Shown here in pieces: positions 1-12,266 of a DNA stretch of 64,000 nt. The translations under genes were made by a program, and so were the position numbers. Each line of letters opens with the position of its first letter. Position 1 is the first letter of the stretch. Source of the DNA: Otis tarda (taxonomy: Eukaryota > Chordata > Aves > Otidiformes > Otididae); assembly GCA_026413225.1 (NCBI GenBank), contig CM048552.1, positions 213,888,553 to 213,952,552 of the forward strand. The letters run 5' to 3'. The notes beneath the pieces are model-generated. The model saw only the letters and a list, made by a program, of their open reading frames with translations. It was not told where the DNA came from and ran no database searches.

Positions 1-2415
1 ACGTGGTGAGACCTGCTCCACGCGCTGTCAGCCCTGTTAGGGAAAACGCATACACAGACTTTCAGGCGCTCTGACAAGAGCCCACATACCAACGAGAATC
101 TCAAGCAAATTAATCTAAATTAATTTTAAACCGGATTAGTTAAACCGTATTAACGTCCCGAGTAGATGCTCTTAGCTGGAATTAAAGTGGCCTTCGTTTG
201 GTATTTGTTTTGGTTTGTTGTTGGTTTGTTTTTTTTTTTTAATTCATTTTGGAGTGGAATTAAGCTAATTGGAATTAGGACTTCTGAGTGACTGTATCAG
301 CACAGGAGTTCAGCAGCGGTTTAACAAGGCTGCTTTAATTCACCTCGAGATGTGGCTGGGGTTTCCTGGTTATCCTCTATGGACTGGACTGTCCTGCCCC
401 ACATCACAAGAAGAGAGAGGACAGGAGATTGTGGGGCTGGTGCACTAACGCTGGAGGAAACTAAAATTCTCCCCGAGTCCAAAGAATTGGAGGGCTGGGT
501 GCTCCAGCATGCCCTGGAGATGAAGTGATACCCCGGCCCCCAGACAGCATTGTTTGCAGTGCTGGAGGGATTAAAAAGTCGTTAAGTGAGGAATTAGATC
601 AAGTCAAGTTGAGATGAGTATGGGCACTGCATGGTGCTTGTCATGCCCCGTAGTCTGGGAAAGCACTGATATGCTGTGACGTCGCATCCTTAGGGATGGA
701 TGAACATAGGGTAGGAGACAGGGAGTAGCATGGCTTTACACCCACAGCCATTCACAGAGCAGAGGAGGACGTGATCAGGAAAGCTGGTCAGCAAGCTTGT
801 GCCTTCTTCATTTAAAGTCTCTTAAATTGAATTGTTATTGTCTTTCTATCCTTCTCTGGCCCCAAACTCTGTTTCCAAGGATGTTATGCTCATTAATCTC
901 CTCTTAAGTAGGATAAACCTCCTTTCAACTTTGTCCTAAGCAAATCCTCAGGTCCCTTGCTGTTCACTCAGGCACCTCCAAAGAGCATCTCTTGCAGGAC
1001 GAAATACGCAGCCAGAGTCTCTGTGGGATGAAACTCAGCAGAGAAATCCAGAAACCCAGCCAGATCCAAAGGAGGAGAAATCATGCCAAGGAGAAGAGAA
1101 GCGGGTAGCCCACCCAAGGGAGACCAAAAGAAGGGCAAATATTTGCAGCTGCTGAGGAAGATGGCTTTTAGGTACCAGCAATGGGAAGAGTCTGAGAGGA
1201 ACAGCTGGAGAAAGAGGGCTCTGGACACTGAGGTTTTCTCCAGGTGCCACAATGCCAGGTCAGAGCTGTGTTTGCAGCAAGTATGAGGAGTCTGACAAGC
1301 CAGGTGGGTTTAAATCGAGTTAGGATGGGATTCATCACCCTCACTCTCAAAGCGGGCTAAGGACGGCAGCTCCAAAATGCCCAAGTCCTCCCTTGCTCTT
1401 GTGTGATGCTGCTGCTGGGGTCTTGTAGGACCTTCTTATGCAGTGTCTTAGCGTGTTGCTTGGCAGTGCAAATGGTGGGACACAGTCCTACAGTGGACCT
1501 GACCTCGGCTGTGGCCTCTCTCTTACTTAAGGTCACCTAAGGGCAGAGAAAAGAGGGCCAAGATATGGGACAGAGAAGTTCCTCAAAAACAGAGAGGTGG
1601 CTTTGGGCCATTTGGCCGTGCCTCGCTTTTGCCCTAACAACCCCTCTTCTCTCCTCCAGCAGAAGGAAGCAAAGTGAACAGCCAAGACGGCTGGAAATCA
1701 GAAATGATGTTTAACGTCACGGGCCACGACACAAAGTCCTCAGTTACAAATAACACCACTTTTCTGTGAAAAGAAGGAAAACATTCCTTGCAGGGCTTGG
1801 TTCACATGAACTTGGGCTGTCCCCTCTCTGCAACGCTTTGTACTTCCCTAGAACCAAAACACACTCAAATAACCCCCGTCATGGTTTACGCAATTATGAG
1901 AATGAATGAGCTATGAGATGGAGCCATCCCAAATCACAGCTCCTAGGGGGTCAACTAATTCTCCAATAACTCATTTTAGTTATGCTAACAAAAAAAAAAA
2001 AAAAACATAACGCCAGCAAGTCCTCAAGCACAACAACAGAGGTTGGGACTCTGCCAGTTGCTGTAGATAATAAGGCCCAGCTGGCACTTAGATAACCCCA
2101 AGGCTTGTAAGAAATGTCCTGCGGCTCTTCACAAGGGGAAAACGTTCCAGTGAAGACCACAGGGACCTTCTCCACACAGCGGACACTCTTCAGGCTGTCC
2201 TGAATAAAGTTGGTAAGATGGTGCCTGTTAGAGTTGCTCTGAGTGATGACAGCACCTGAAGACAAGATTTGTCCCCCTAAGACCTTAATTTTATCTTACT
2301 GCTGCTAGATTTAACTGGTAACCCAGGCTGTGAGTGATCTAAAGGTGAAATGTCTTGTCTAAGCCAAGCATCCAGCCCCAATTTATAGTCAGCAAGAAAG
2401 GTGGTGACTTCTGAT

Positions 2416-2522
2416 AGCAACCTGAGGTGGTTGGAGATGTCCCTGCTCCTTGCAGGGGGGTTGGATGGATGGCCTTTAAAGGTCCCTTCCAACCCAAACC
2501 CTTCTGTGATTCTATGATTCTG
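2416..2522 (+). mobile_element. CR1 LINE, 3' end fragment
   Basis: Carries GGTTGGAGATGTCCCTGCTC, the GGTCCCTTCCAACCCAAACC block and terminal TGATTCTATGATTCT. Confidence 0.9.
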
Positions 2523-4249
2523 TTTGGGGACCACAGTAGCAACAGACCTTGTCAAGCTCATGCTTTCCCCATTTCATGCCCATCCTCTCCTTCTGCACAT
2601 CCGTGGTGCTCCTCAGCTGAGGTTACCAAAGCACCTTGGCCGTATGAGGGATGTTGAAGACGCCTTATGCTGGCAAGAGGGAACGGGGCAGGGGAAAAGC
2701 AGGAGTGAAGATGTGCGTTTGCTTGGCCGTGTGATGAAGAAATTTGTTTTTACTGTAATGCTGGGTGTATCCTTACCAATAAAGATGCGCTGATAAATGA
2801 CGGGGAAGGGACTTTGCAAATGGAGATAATGGTTTGGGCAGAGAGCTGGTATTGACTTCTTGTTGAACACAGCATAGGTAAAGCAGTCCAAGGTAACCAA
2901 AATGTCTCTGGAGGCAACATCAACCCACAGCAGGCATCACTGGATATCTGTTCAACTGTAGCCTGCTCCAAACAGATTAATTTTGCACCATTCTGTATAT
3001 TTTCCTCACTTTTTTTTTTTTATCCTCCTTTTAAAATCACCCAAATTTATTCAAGTTGCTCCCAAACTCTTAACTAAAATACATCAGCTCCAAGGGAAAT
3101 AACCCAAGCAGCACAGTGGTCTTCGTGCAAGGGTGGTTATCAGCAGAGGGTGCTCCTCGCACGCGCTGCACAGCCTGCACCATCCCACATCCCAGACGCT
3201 CGCTGCAGCAAAGCGCAAATTCGCGCTGCCGGCATCCCCAGATGCTCTTCCCAACCCCTCAGCTGCAAACATGCCCAGGGATATTTTAAAGGCAGCATTT
3301 AAAGCCTTTTCCTAAAATAAAACAGCAGGCAGCTCTTCCTGCCTCCGAACACCGATGCTCGGCCACGCTAAGTTTGCTGCCGGGATCTGGGAGGATTAGG
3401 AGCCACGTTTAATCCTCCCAGAATGCCTAATCCTCCGGGGCTGAACTAACTCAACCTACACACGAATACGGGGTGCTGGGTGCCCACCCTGTCTGCCTCT
3501 CCAAATCCCACTCTGCTTCTGCCTCGCTTCTGGCTGGGCCTTCGGGCAAGCGCGAGGTCCATGGGAGCATCCAGCTGTGTGTCCTCAGAGCAAAAGTCAG
3601 CTCAGCTCCTCGTGAGAGCGGCGTACAGGATGGCAAAAGCAATATTTACGGTGTTGAACTTCCACTCTGCTAGGAACAAATCGGCTCATGCTCGACAGTA
3701 TGAAATTAAATGCCTTCCATGCAAGGAAGGAAACACTTTTGGGATTTTTACGTGGGAAAAAAAAGCCAGCAGATGAGAGATACAACAGAGTATCCCAGGA
3801 GTGGCGTGGGGAGGTGGGACAGGATTTGCATGGGCAAAAAAAAAAAATCCCGGGGAGTTTCCAGGGAAATGAGCAGGGAGGGCTTCACACTGCCGTGGTT
3901 CGTCTGAGGAGCTCCTTGCTGCGGGACGCCGGGGACGCCAAGCGTTTTTCCGTGCGCTTGTAGCGACAAAAGGTAGCAGACACACTCAGCAAGGGCTGTT
4001 AAGTCTGACATTCTAGCTCAGAAAGCCCTTGAGCAAACAAAGCCTGGAAGACTGAGAAGAAGTTCTAAGGAAATAATATTACATGATTGCTTGATTAAAA
4101 TGCCCTTTTTATTATATTTTTGCCATCCGCTGTCATTTTGCAGCGCTCCCTCTGACTTCTCCCAAACCAGTGAGGAGAAAGGCTCCACCGAACCCTCCCT
4201 GCCTTCACCCAGTGAGCTGCAGCCAAACCCAGTAGCCATGCTCCCTCTA

Positions 4250-4294
4250 CTGGTCTTACCAGTCTTACTGGCCTTACTGGTTTTACTGGTCTTC
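4250..4294 (+). repeat. 9-bp tandem repeat, five units
   Basis: Five units of CTGGTCTTA with small variations (CTGGTCTTA, CCAGTCTTA, CTGGCCTTA, CTGGTTTTA, CTGGTCTTC). Confidence 0.85.
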
Positions 4295-4969
4295 CTGCCT
4301 GGCAGTGGCACCCAGGGAGGGAAGGACAATGCAGTGTGGTGTTCAGGAGGAGGTTTGCAGGGCCTAATGAAGGGACAGGAGATGTCACTGGGTTTAGCTG
4401 GCAGCCATGTTTGAGCGGAGAGGTTGATCCGACACTGCCCAAGCCGCATCTTGTGGCCACAAATAATTCACAGAATATGTGTTGCATAAAAACATGACAG
4501 CCACATAAATAGCTCATAGCGATTCTGGCATTTTCTACGGCAACCTTAAGAACAATTTATTGAGAATCGCTTTGGTGTTTCTTATTAAACATCATAAAAT
4601 ACTTCCTGTCCCTCACGGTAAAACTCACCACGAGCTTTCGTGGGATGCGTTCCTACTCAAGACTATGATATACCTTTTGGGGGGCTGTGCTTTGAAGTTC
4701 ATCCAGAAACCCTTAAATCATTAATTAAACTTTATGATTAACCATAAAATAACTCACTACAGGTCCTTAGCATTCCTTTCTGCCATGCCTTTGAGCAAAG
4801 AGACTCAACAGCAGTAGGACGCACTCAAGAGAGACGTACCCGTCTTGTACAGAGGCAACTTGGAGATGTAGTTCACCCAGCTGAGACATGGGACCTTTGG
4901 CTAGCGTATGCCAGTTTTCAGTACAAAATTAAGTGAGTTTGCTTGAATTGTCCGTGCGGTGGAAAGGGA

Positions 4970-6274
4970 GGGTGATGATCTACCCACTTTTTAAAAGGGC
5001 AAAAAGGAGGATCCTGGGGAACACTGACCCGTCAGCCTCACCTCTGTGCCTGGGAAGATCATGGAACAGATCCTCCTAGAAGCTATGCTGAGGAACATGG
5101 AGGACAGGGAGGTGGTTTGAGACAGCCAGCATGGCTTCACCAAGGGCAAGTCTTGCCTGACCAACCTGGTGGCCTTCCACGATAGAGTGACTACATCAGT
5201 GGACAAGGGAAGAGCTACGGATGTTGTCTACCTGGACTTGTGTAAGGCCTTTGACACAATCCCCCACAACATCATTCTTTCCAAATTGGAGAGATATGGA
5301 TTCGATGGATGGATTGTTTGGTGAATGAGGAATTGGTTGGATGGCCACATCCAGAGGGTAGTGGTTAACAGCTCAATGTCCAGATGGAGGTCAGTGACAA
5401 GTGGTGTCCCTCAAGGGTCCATACTGGGAACAGTATTGTTTAACATCTTCATCAATGACAGAGAGTGGAGTGGAGTGCACCCTCAGCAAGATGCAGATGT
5501 CATCTAAGCTGAGTGGTCCAGTTGACACACTGGAGGGAAGGAATGCCATCCAGAGGGACCTGGACAAGCTCAAGAAGTGGGCCCAGGTGAACCTCATGAG
5601 GTTTAATAAGACCAAGTGCAAGGTCCTGCACCTGGGTCAGAGCAACCCCTGGTATCAGTACAGACTGGAGGATGAAGGGATTGAGTGCAGCCCTGCCAAG
5701 AAGGACTTGGGGATACTGGTGAATGAAAAACTGGACATGAGTCATCAATGTGCACTTGCAGCCCAGAAAACCAACGGCATCCTGGGCTGCACCAAAAGAA
5801 GCGTGGGCAGCAGGTCAAGGGAGGGGATTCTGCCCCTCTGCTCCGCTCTGGTGAGACCCCCCTGCAGCGCTGCGTCCAGCTCTGGAGCCCCCAACAGCAG
5901 AAGGACGTGGAGCTGCTGGAGAGGGTCCAGAGGAGGCCACGCAGATGCTGAGAGGGCTGGAGCAGCTCTGCTGTGAGGCTGGGCCGAGAGAGCTGGGGCT
6001 GTTCAGCCTGGAGAAGAGAAGACTCTGGAGAGACCTGATAGTGACCTTCCGATACTTAAAGGGGACCCATAAGAAAGACAGGGAGAAACAGTGGCACAGG
6101 TTGCCCAGAGAGGCGGTGGATGCCCCATCCCTGGAAACATTCCAGGCCAGGTTGGCCAGGGCTGTGAGCAACCTGATGTGGTTGGAGATGTCCCTGCTCC
6201 TTGCAGGGGGGTTGGACTGGATGGGCTTTAAGGTCCCTTCCCACCCAAACCCTTCTATGATTCTATGATTCTAT
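4970..6274 (+). mobile_element. CR1 LINE, 1.3 kb, the longest copy here
   Basis: This covers the 3' part of CR1 ORF2 and the 3' UTR. Reverse-transcriptase blocks can be read at [18 protein letters not shown]-like sequence (near 5030), [18 protein letters not shown] (5125), [15 protein letters not shown] (5226) and [20 protein letters not shown] (5400). Past these the frame reads IQRDLDKLKKWAQVNLMRFN, LHLGQ, KKDLGILVNEKLDMS and the [14 protein letters not shown]-type tail. The FADD catalytic box expected after TLSK near 5490 is not preserved, and several stops and frame changes occur, so it is a dead 5'-truncated copy. It ends with ATTCTATG octamers. Confidence 0.95.
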
Positions 6275-6692
6275 ATCCAGCTTTACCAATCCAGCCTCTT
6301 CCCTAGCAAAAGGGGATGCTGACCTTGCAGGGCACCAGGACCTCTTGGATTTTGGTCAAAATTTGGCCCTGTGTCTACTGGGTAAATGCTAAGCAACCTG
6401 GAGAGCAGGAGTGTCCCAATATAGAAAAGGCAAGGGGACATTTCCCAAACTGCTGGAATGCAGGGAGGTTAAACGGGTGTGTAAATGCAGGCGGTTAAAG
6501 GATGTGGTTGTGAAAATGGTGGTCGATACTTCCTCCGTGTCTTGCAGTACTCTGGGAGCTGGGAAGACAATCCTTCGGCACTGACCTCCAGGCACCCCAT
6601 GCTCCAATTTCTGGCCCCAGACCGCCTCCAAACACCAAGGACAAAGTTGGTCCCTGAATCTCCTAAGAGCCGACGGGATCGGTGGCACTTAC

Positions 6693-6871
6693 CGTGATGG
6701 GGAAATAGTCCCTCATGTACCTCCAGACGACGCTGTTCCGGATGACGTGGATCCTCCTCCCGCCTTTGCTGGGTTTTTCCCTGTCTATGAGCCACCATGC
6801 GGCATAGAGGGCACTGACCAGCCAAAAACGCGTGAAGAAGAGGGCGATGAAGGCAGCTATGCAGCACTGTG
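6693..6871 (-). CDS. MOGAT2: MOGAT2 exon 2 (monoacylglycerol O-acyltransferase 2, partial gene)
   Basis: MOGAT2 is an ER membrane enzyme that acylates 2-monoacylglycerol with acyl-CoA to make diacylglycerol, mainly in enterocytes. This exon gives residues 31 (split codon) to 90. It includes a hydrophobic membrane stretch (FIALFF..FWLVSALYAAWW), the LIDREKPSKGGRR segment and the family hallmark YMRDYFPIT. The frame aligns without gaps to human MOGAT2 as I recall it (FIALLFTRFWLL..LYAAWW, DRDKPRQGGR, YMKDYFPIS). On the minus strand the acceptor is TTTTCTCTCAG just above 6871 and the donor is ACG|GTAAGT just below 6693, in phase 0. The catalytic HPHG motif lies in later exons that are not visible here. 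MOGAT1 and DGAT2 share the family pattern but fit this exon less well. Confidence 0.93.
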
Positions 6872-7209
6872 CTGAGAGAAAAGCCAGGCAGTGAGTTGGC
6901 AATTGGGTTAGGTGGACTTTGGGAGACGAATGATTCACCTGAAGGGACTGAAACTGGACCTGGGATGGAGCCCAAGCCTTCACTGGGCTTGCTCCTGAAT
7001 TATTTTATCAGCGTGAAGGCACCTTTGATGCAAAGCCATAGATAAGATTTTACTCCTTATTGAGTTTTTTCTTATGGATTTTGGACTTTTTTTCTCCACT
7101 TCTCGGGTTCAATCTCAACTCTAATCTTGGCCTCTAGAGGATTTTCAGTCCTTTTAACTTGATGTCATCACAGATTTTATAAGAATGCTCTTTTTCATTC
7201 CCTAAGACA

Positions 7210-7240
7210 TTAATGACTTGGGACCTTCCCAAGTCATTAA
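7210..7240. repeat. Perfect 14-bp inverted repeat with 3-nt loop
   Basis: TTAATGACTTGGGA, loop CCT, then the exact reverse complement. It lies in MOGAT2 intron 1, about 340 bp from exon 2. Confidence 0.95.
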
Positions 7241-9589
7241 AGACTTTTCTGAGCTGCTTCCAGCCAGTGCTCAGCTTTGCCCTTTACCTCCCACCTCCCT
7301 TCATGCTCTGTGTTTTGGCATGGGAACAAGAGAAGAAAAGTCTGTGTGCAAACAAGCATCTGTTGGTACGTCAAATCCCACCCAAGCCCAACACTGCCTG
7401 TCTGCAGAGACTGGGAAGCACTGATGGCCACCAAGCTGCCACATGGTAAAGCAGATGCCCTAAAAAGTGCCTGGTAAGAGCCATGTCCTCTCCATCTGTC
7501 CTTCTGGAAGCCTTGGTGTTGTCTGGGAAAGGAGAGGCTGAGCTGAAAAAAAAACCCGTTCATCCAAGCCCCTTGCCTTCTGCAGCTCATGGGTTGCACC
7601 ATGTGTTGCACCATATTTTACTCTTCTCTGGGTCTTCATCACAGATCTGGCACTCAGGGCTGAAGGACATGAGGATGGAGATGCCCTGTTCAGCTTCAGC
7701 TTCAACTGTGAGGTGGACACATCCATGCCCTCATCCTCTGAGACCTGGATTTCATCTTTGGGAGTTACCTGGTACCTGCCCTCTCCAGCTCATCTCAACT
7801 AAGGTCTATCAGAGAAGAGGTATACGATGGTCTCGTTTAAGAATTCTTTGTACATTTTGTTTGCTTAAGGATAAATAAGTAGGTCTGATTTGTAGTCTTT
7901 TTATTTTTTTGTGACAAGTCACCCTTATCCCAGAGCTTTGCACGTAAAAAACAAATCCCTGCCCCTTTTTAAAACACCGACATGATGATACTGATAATTC
8001 CTATGGAGGGGAAAAAAAAAGCAATAGTCTAGCAGGATCCTAAATCTTAAAGATGAAACGGTATCTTATGTTCTCATACAGGTTGAGATGCTGCAGCAGG
8101 CGCCTGGGTCGGCACGGACACAGTGCATGGGGAAACACCACAGCTCTCTGTAGAGCAGCAGGTCTGACCTGCAACGCGTCCTCCAGGTCAGAACGAGCCA
8201 CCGCTCGTACCTGGTGCCACCCCTTTCAAATGCCACAGACACGGTCTTTAAAACTCTTGAGGAAAATAGCAACCAGCATGAAACGAAGCCCCAGAGGCTC
8301 CGTGACACGTAAACACTGCTTGAGGAACAACGCGGAGGTTGCAATTTTACTACACCTGGGAGCCAGGTCATCAGGTCTGTTGCAAAACATGTGCAATGCT
8401 TAATTCTCTTTTTATCATCCCGTGCAAAGTACATTCTGCAAAGTGAAGGAGTTGTTCTGGTCCAAATCCATGCACTTATCATCCAAGTGAGGCTTTATCT
8501 TGCAATGATGTAATTATTAATTTCTCCCTCCATTCATTTGCAATTCAACTTTTTTTTTTTTTTCAGGGCAGAATTTGCACACAGTGACCTTCACTCAATT
8601 TGAAGATTATTATTATTTTTTTTATGCTTGTAAAATCTCTCTGGTTGCCACGGGAAAGGAGCCCGTTCCTGTCCCAGAATGGACCCTCACTCTGAAAGTT
8701 GCTGCGGATGGGACCAAAGAGATAGGAAAGTTCCAGAAAATAAAATGTACAGTTAAATCCTACCGTCTGCATCCACACCAGTCCCGTACACATCATTATT
8801 TATGGGCTGTATTTTGGCAAGAAGTGGGCACTCTGTACCTCTGCCCAGTGTGCAAGGGGGAGTCACCTTGGCTGCTGGGATCAAGGGAAGCTGCTGCCCC
8901 CCTTCCAACCTTCTTGCAGATATCTGGGTGTCATGTCCTCAAACACCTCAGTGAAAACGTAGCAGATGTAGTGTGATGCCATCGGTGAGACAGCAAGACC
9001 ACCCGGACCACCAGTGGCAAGATATTTGCCGCAGAGCTGTATTGCTGCTTTCTGAAAGCCACACCAGGACTCCAGGCTGGGTCCACCACCAGCCTCACCG
9101 CCCAGGACTTCATGCTCTTCGGCCTGGCTCCAGGGTCCCTTCACCAGCACCGACGCTGAGGCAGAGCAGCAAGGACAACTTAAAGCCATCTCCTTGCTCC
9201 TTCTGCTTCTTTTCTGCAGGACAGGGCAGAAGGGATGGGTGGCAAACAGGAATATCTGCTTGTTGTGAGGCTGTTCTCCATAATCATTGCTTTCTTCTCT
9301 TGAGGGGAATCCCAAGTGGAAAATGACGAATGACAAGGGTTTCTTGCCTGTCCTTCCCTGGACCAGGGACCACTTCAGACCTGCCCAGATGAGAGCCATA
9401 TTTCCTTCAGCACCTGCTTTCCTACAAACAACTGTCATTTTCTGGGCTACCTGCCAGGCAAACCTTTTAAAGGATATCATGAACATGGCATTAGGCTCTT
9501 GGCCAGGGAACCTCAGCAGATATCTCCCTCCTGGGGCCAAACTCCAGCCTATGTACTACATGCTGTACCCACAAAGCAGCCCACAAAGG

Positions 9590-9748
9590 GCTACTGGGTC
9601 TTGGAAACGCTGCTGGAAGAGGCTTGATGAGAAGCTACAAGATATGGTTTGGTAGCTGTGGCAGCAATGGTAGTGGGAAGATGGTTGGACTAGATGATCT
9701 TATAGGTCCCATCCAACCATGCCATTCTATGATTCTATGATTCTATGA
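9590..9748 (+). mobile_element. CR1 LINE, 3' fragment of a second subfamily
   Basis: Reads AGAGGCTTGATGAGAAGCTA.., TTGGACTAGATGATCTTATAG and ends in three octamers. It shares this 3' end with the minus-strand copy at 40596-41020. Confidence 0.85.
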
Positions 9749-9871
9749 AGATATGGCAGTCTGCGTCGTGATGAAGACAGGAGAAAACCTGCAAGTCCCC
9801 AGCTCATTAGAAACCCGTCTTTGAACCCCATTGGCTACAGGGCTCTGCAGAGCCAGAGAAGCTCTCCAACT

Positions 9872-9940
9872 TAGAATCATAGAACAGTTTGGGTTCAAAG
9901 GGACCTTAAAGACCATCTAGTTCCAAACTTTAGCTTGGTC
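9872..9940 (-). mobile_element. CR1 LINE, short 3' fragment
   Basis: Starts AGAATCATAGAACAGTTTGG on the plus strand, then AGGGACCTTAAAGACCATCT: a CR1 3' end in reverse. Confidence 0.75.
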
Positions 9941-10407
9941 AAGCTCTCCACGGAGACAAGCTCTCTGGTGAGGACGGGGACCACAGGCGTATCAGGCACA
10001 CAAATGACAATGAGATGTGATTGTAACATGGATCTGCCTTGTTGCCTTTACTTTATTCTTTAAGGGAAAGGAGGGAAGGATTACCTTTAGTACTCAGCCA
10101 CAGCATCACTACAATATCCACCTTCCACCCTTCTGCCTCCACAAGCCTCTTGATTACAAGTCTCAGTCTACAATCTCCCAAGCCATAGTTGCCCTCCCAG
10201 GAGGAACAGACAGATTTGAGGGGGATGGTTACAAAAAGACCTGATCCTCATCTCTTCCCTCTGTGGGTCTGGACTCTTGCAAGGTAGCCCAACTGCACAT
10301 GCTAAATTGTTACGAAATGGCTTAAGCCCTTACACAAACCCTTTCCAAAGGCAAACATCACCATGGGCAGCAAGAGGAGGTCTAAGGGTGTCATGCATGT
10401 CTTTACA

Positions 10408-10642
10408 ATCACATCAGGAATACATTTTTTACACTGAGGGTGGTGGAAGACTGGCCCAGGTTGCCCAGAGAGGTGGTAGGTGGTGGATGCCCCATCCCTG
10501 GAAACATTCCAGGCCAGATTGGCCAGGGCTCTGAGCAACCTGACCTGGTTGGAGATGTCCCTGCTCCTTGCACAGGGGTTGAACTGGATGGGCTTTGAAG
10601 GTCTCTTCCAACTCAAACCATTCCATGATTCTATGATTCTAT
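10408..10642 (+). mobile_element. CR1 LINE, 3' fragment
   Basis: Contains CATCCCTGGAAACATTCCAG and GGAGATGTCCCTGCTCCTTG and ends in octamers. Confidence 0.9.
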
Positions 10643-12172
10643 ATGGATGTGACAGCTTTCTTGGATCCCTTCACAGGCCGAGGGGTTTCCTGGGCTGGGC
10701 TCCCTCAAGAAGCTCAGAGGAAAAATGAAGTGTTTGGTGGTGTTAAGTAGTTTTGTTGTGAGCTGCAAGTCCCTCCCTGGATGAAAACATGGGCATATGA
10801 CAGCAAACACACATGCACACGCTAGAGGCTCCAAGCGAGCCACACGCTAGAAGCACATGGAGGATTTCTCTGGCCAAGTCAAAACAGGAGGACCATGTCC
10901 CATCAAAGTGCTGCTGGGCACACAGATCCTGTACCCCTCAGCACAGGCTGTCCCAGGCTGTGGACTATGCTCAGCTGTCAAGGGGGCCTGACACGCTGGT
11001 ACTGCGTGCCCTTTGGGCCAACCCCGCTGACTGAAAGGGTTCAAAGGCTGGGTGCCGTACGCGGGATCTGCAGAGGCGACGTGCACCGGTTCCCTGCCCC
11101 TGCACCGGGTTTGTTTGCATGGGTCCAGCCCTGCACTAATGCTTCTGCATGATATGTCTGGATGGATGCCCACGCCCAAGTCCATGGAGACCAGGAATGG
11201 GAGAGAAGCAATGCAGCAGGTTTGGGCCTCAGCCTGCTGATTGCGGTGCCCTGCAGAAGCCTGGCTCCACTGCGTTAGGAGGGGGCACTGGTCGGTACTG
11301 GGATCTCGTAGGTGGGGGGAGGCAATGAGATCCCCACTCCATGCCCTGCATCCCGTCTTTGCACCGTGCGCTCTCCATCCAGCAGCTGTCAGCATCTCAA
11401 GCAAATGGCACCTTTTGTTTCGGAGCCAGGAGCATCCTCAGGAAAACCGGCAGCGTCCACAATGACAGCCCGTGGCGAGAGACGCTGCCGCAGAGCTCTC
11501 TGCCAGCCGCGGGGTCGAGCCACCGCATTCACCCAGCGCCCTGCGGAGAATGAATGAGCCCCTCACCCCGTGTTTGGCTTCTCCAGGAGGATGCATTCGC
11601 ACAACCATAGCAACAGCTGCCTGCAAGCAGTGCTCCTGAGCGGCGGCTGCTGGGATCTCCAGCCAAAGGGCTGTGCAAATGCCTGGCAGGGGTTGAGCGT
11701 GTGTTTTCGGGAGCCCTTTTCTGGCAGCAGAAGCACAAGCCTGTCTCAGAGAGAAAGGAGCAGCCAGCGGCCAAATCCTGCACGTGGAAAGTCCGATCTC
11801 CGGGCCTGAGGGGTCGAACTGAGTGCAGCACGGGGTGTTTGGCAGCTCACGGGATGAAATGAAGGGTGTCCCTTAGCATCAGACTCTTGCAGTTGTTAAA
11901 CTGGGAGCTTTCGGGTGGAAAGCTCCAGGCTTAAAGAAACTTTGCAAAATGAATCAAGCCGGCTGGAATTGCTCCACAAGATTTGGTGATCACCTTTCCA
12001 ATGCCTTTCTTACAGCATTTCTTAACTGCTTTCGGTTTCAGTTTGTATCACAAAAATATACCCTAAAATCAGAGTAAAACTGTCCCAGGGAAAGGCAGTA
12101 ACCTCTGGAAGGCCAGCCATGGAGAAGCTGTGGGTTTGTGTCTCATCCTCATTCAGAGCAAGCTGCATTTCA

Positions 12173-12266
12173 TGGAATCGTAGAAACATTAAGGTTGGAA
12201 AAGACCTCCAAGATCATCAAGTCCAACCATGACTTCAAGTCCAACCACGACATCAAGTCCAAACAT
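12173..12266 (-). mobile_element. CR1-like LINE 3' fragment
   Basis: GAATCGTAGAAACATTAAGG and TGGAAAAGACCTCCAAGATC match an older CR1 subfamily 3' end in reverse. The edge is expanded as a small triplication. Confidence 0.7.
12216..12264 (+). repeat. 17-18-bp triplication inside a CR1 end
   Basis: Three copies of a unit containing TCAAGTCCAACCA, expanding a motif that normally occurs once near the CR1 3' end. Confidence 0.65.

Larger units (their letters stand above)
1..4969. other. Noncoding, MOGAT2 intron 2 or beyond
   Basis: This stretch lies on the 3' side of MOGAT2 exon 2. It contains one short CR1 end (2416-2522), several A/T runs and a 9-bp tandem repeat at 4250-4294. I looked on the minus strand for MOGAT2 exon 3 (LVKT, HPHG, PGIRPH) and found nothing, so intron 2 probably runs past the left edge. 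Confidence 0.6.

Noticed and set aside
2613-2971. Minus-strand frames with a possible GGTAAGG donor near 2780, considered as a MOGAT2 exon
   Set aside because: The translation has none of the MOGAT2 motifs expected after residue 90.
8530-8566. T-rich tract ending in CAG, like a splice acceptor
   Set aside because: The frame that follows (from 8575) shows no similarity and no donor partner. A poly-T run explains it.
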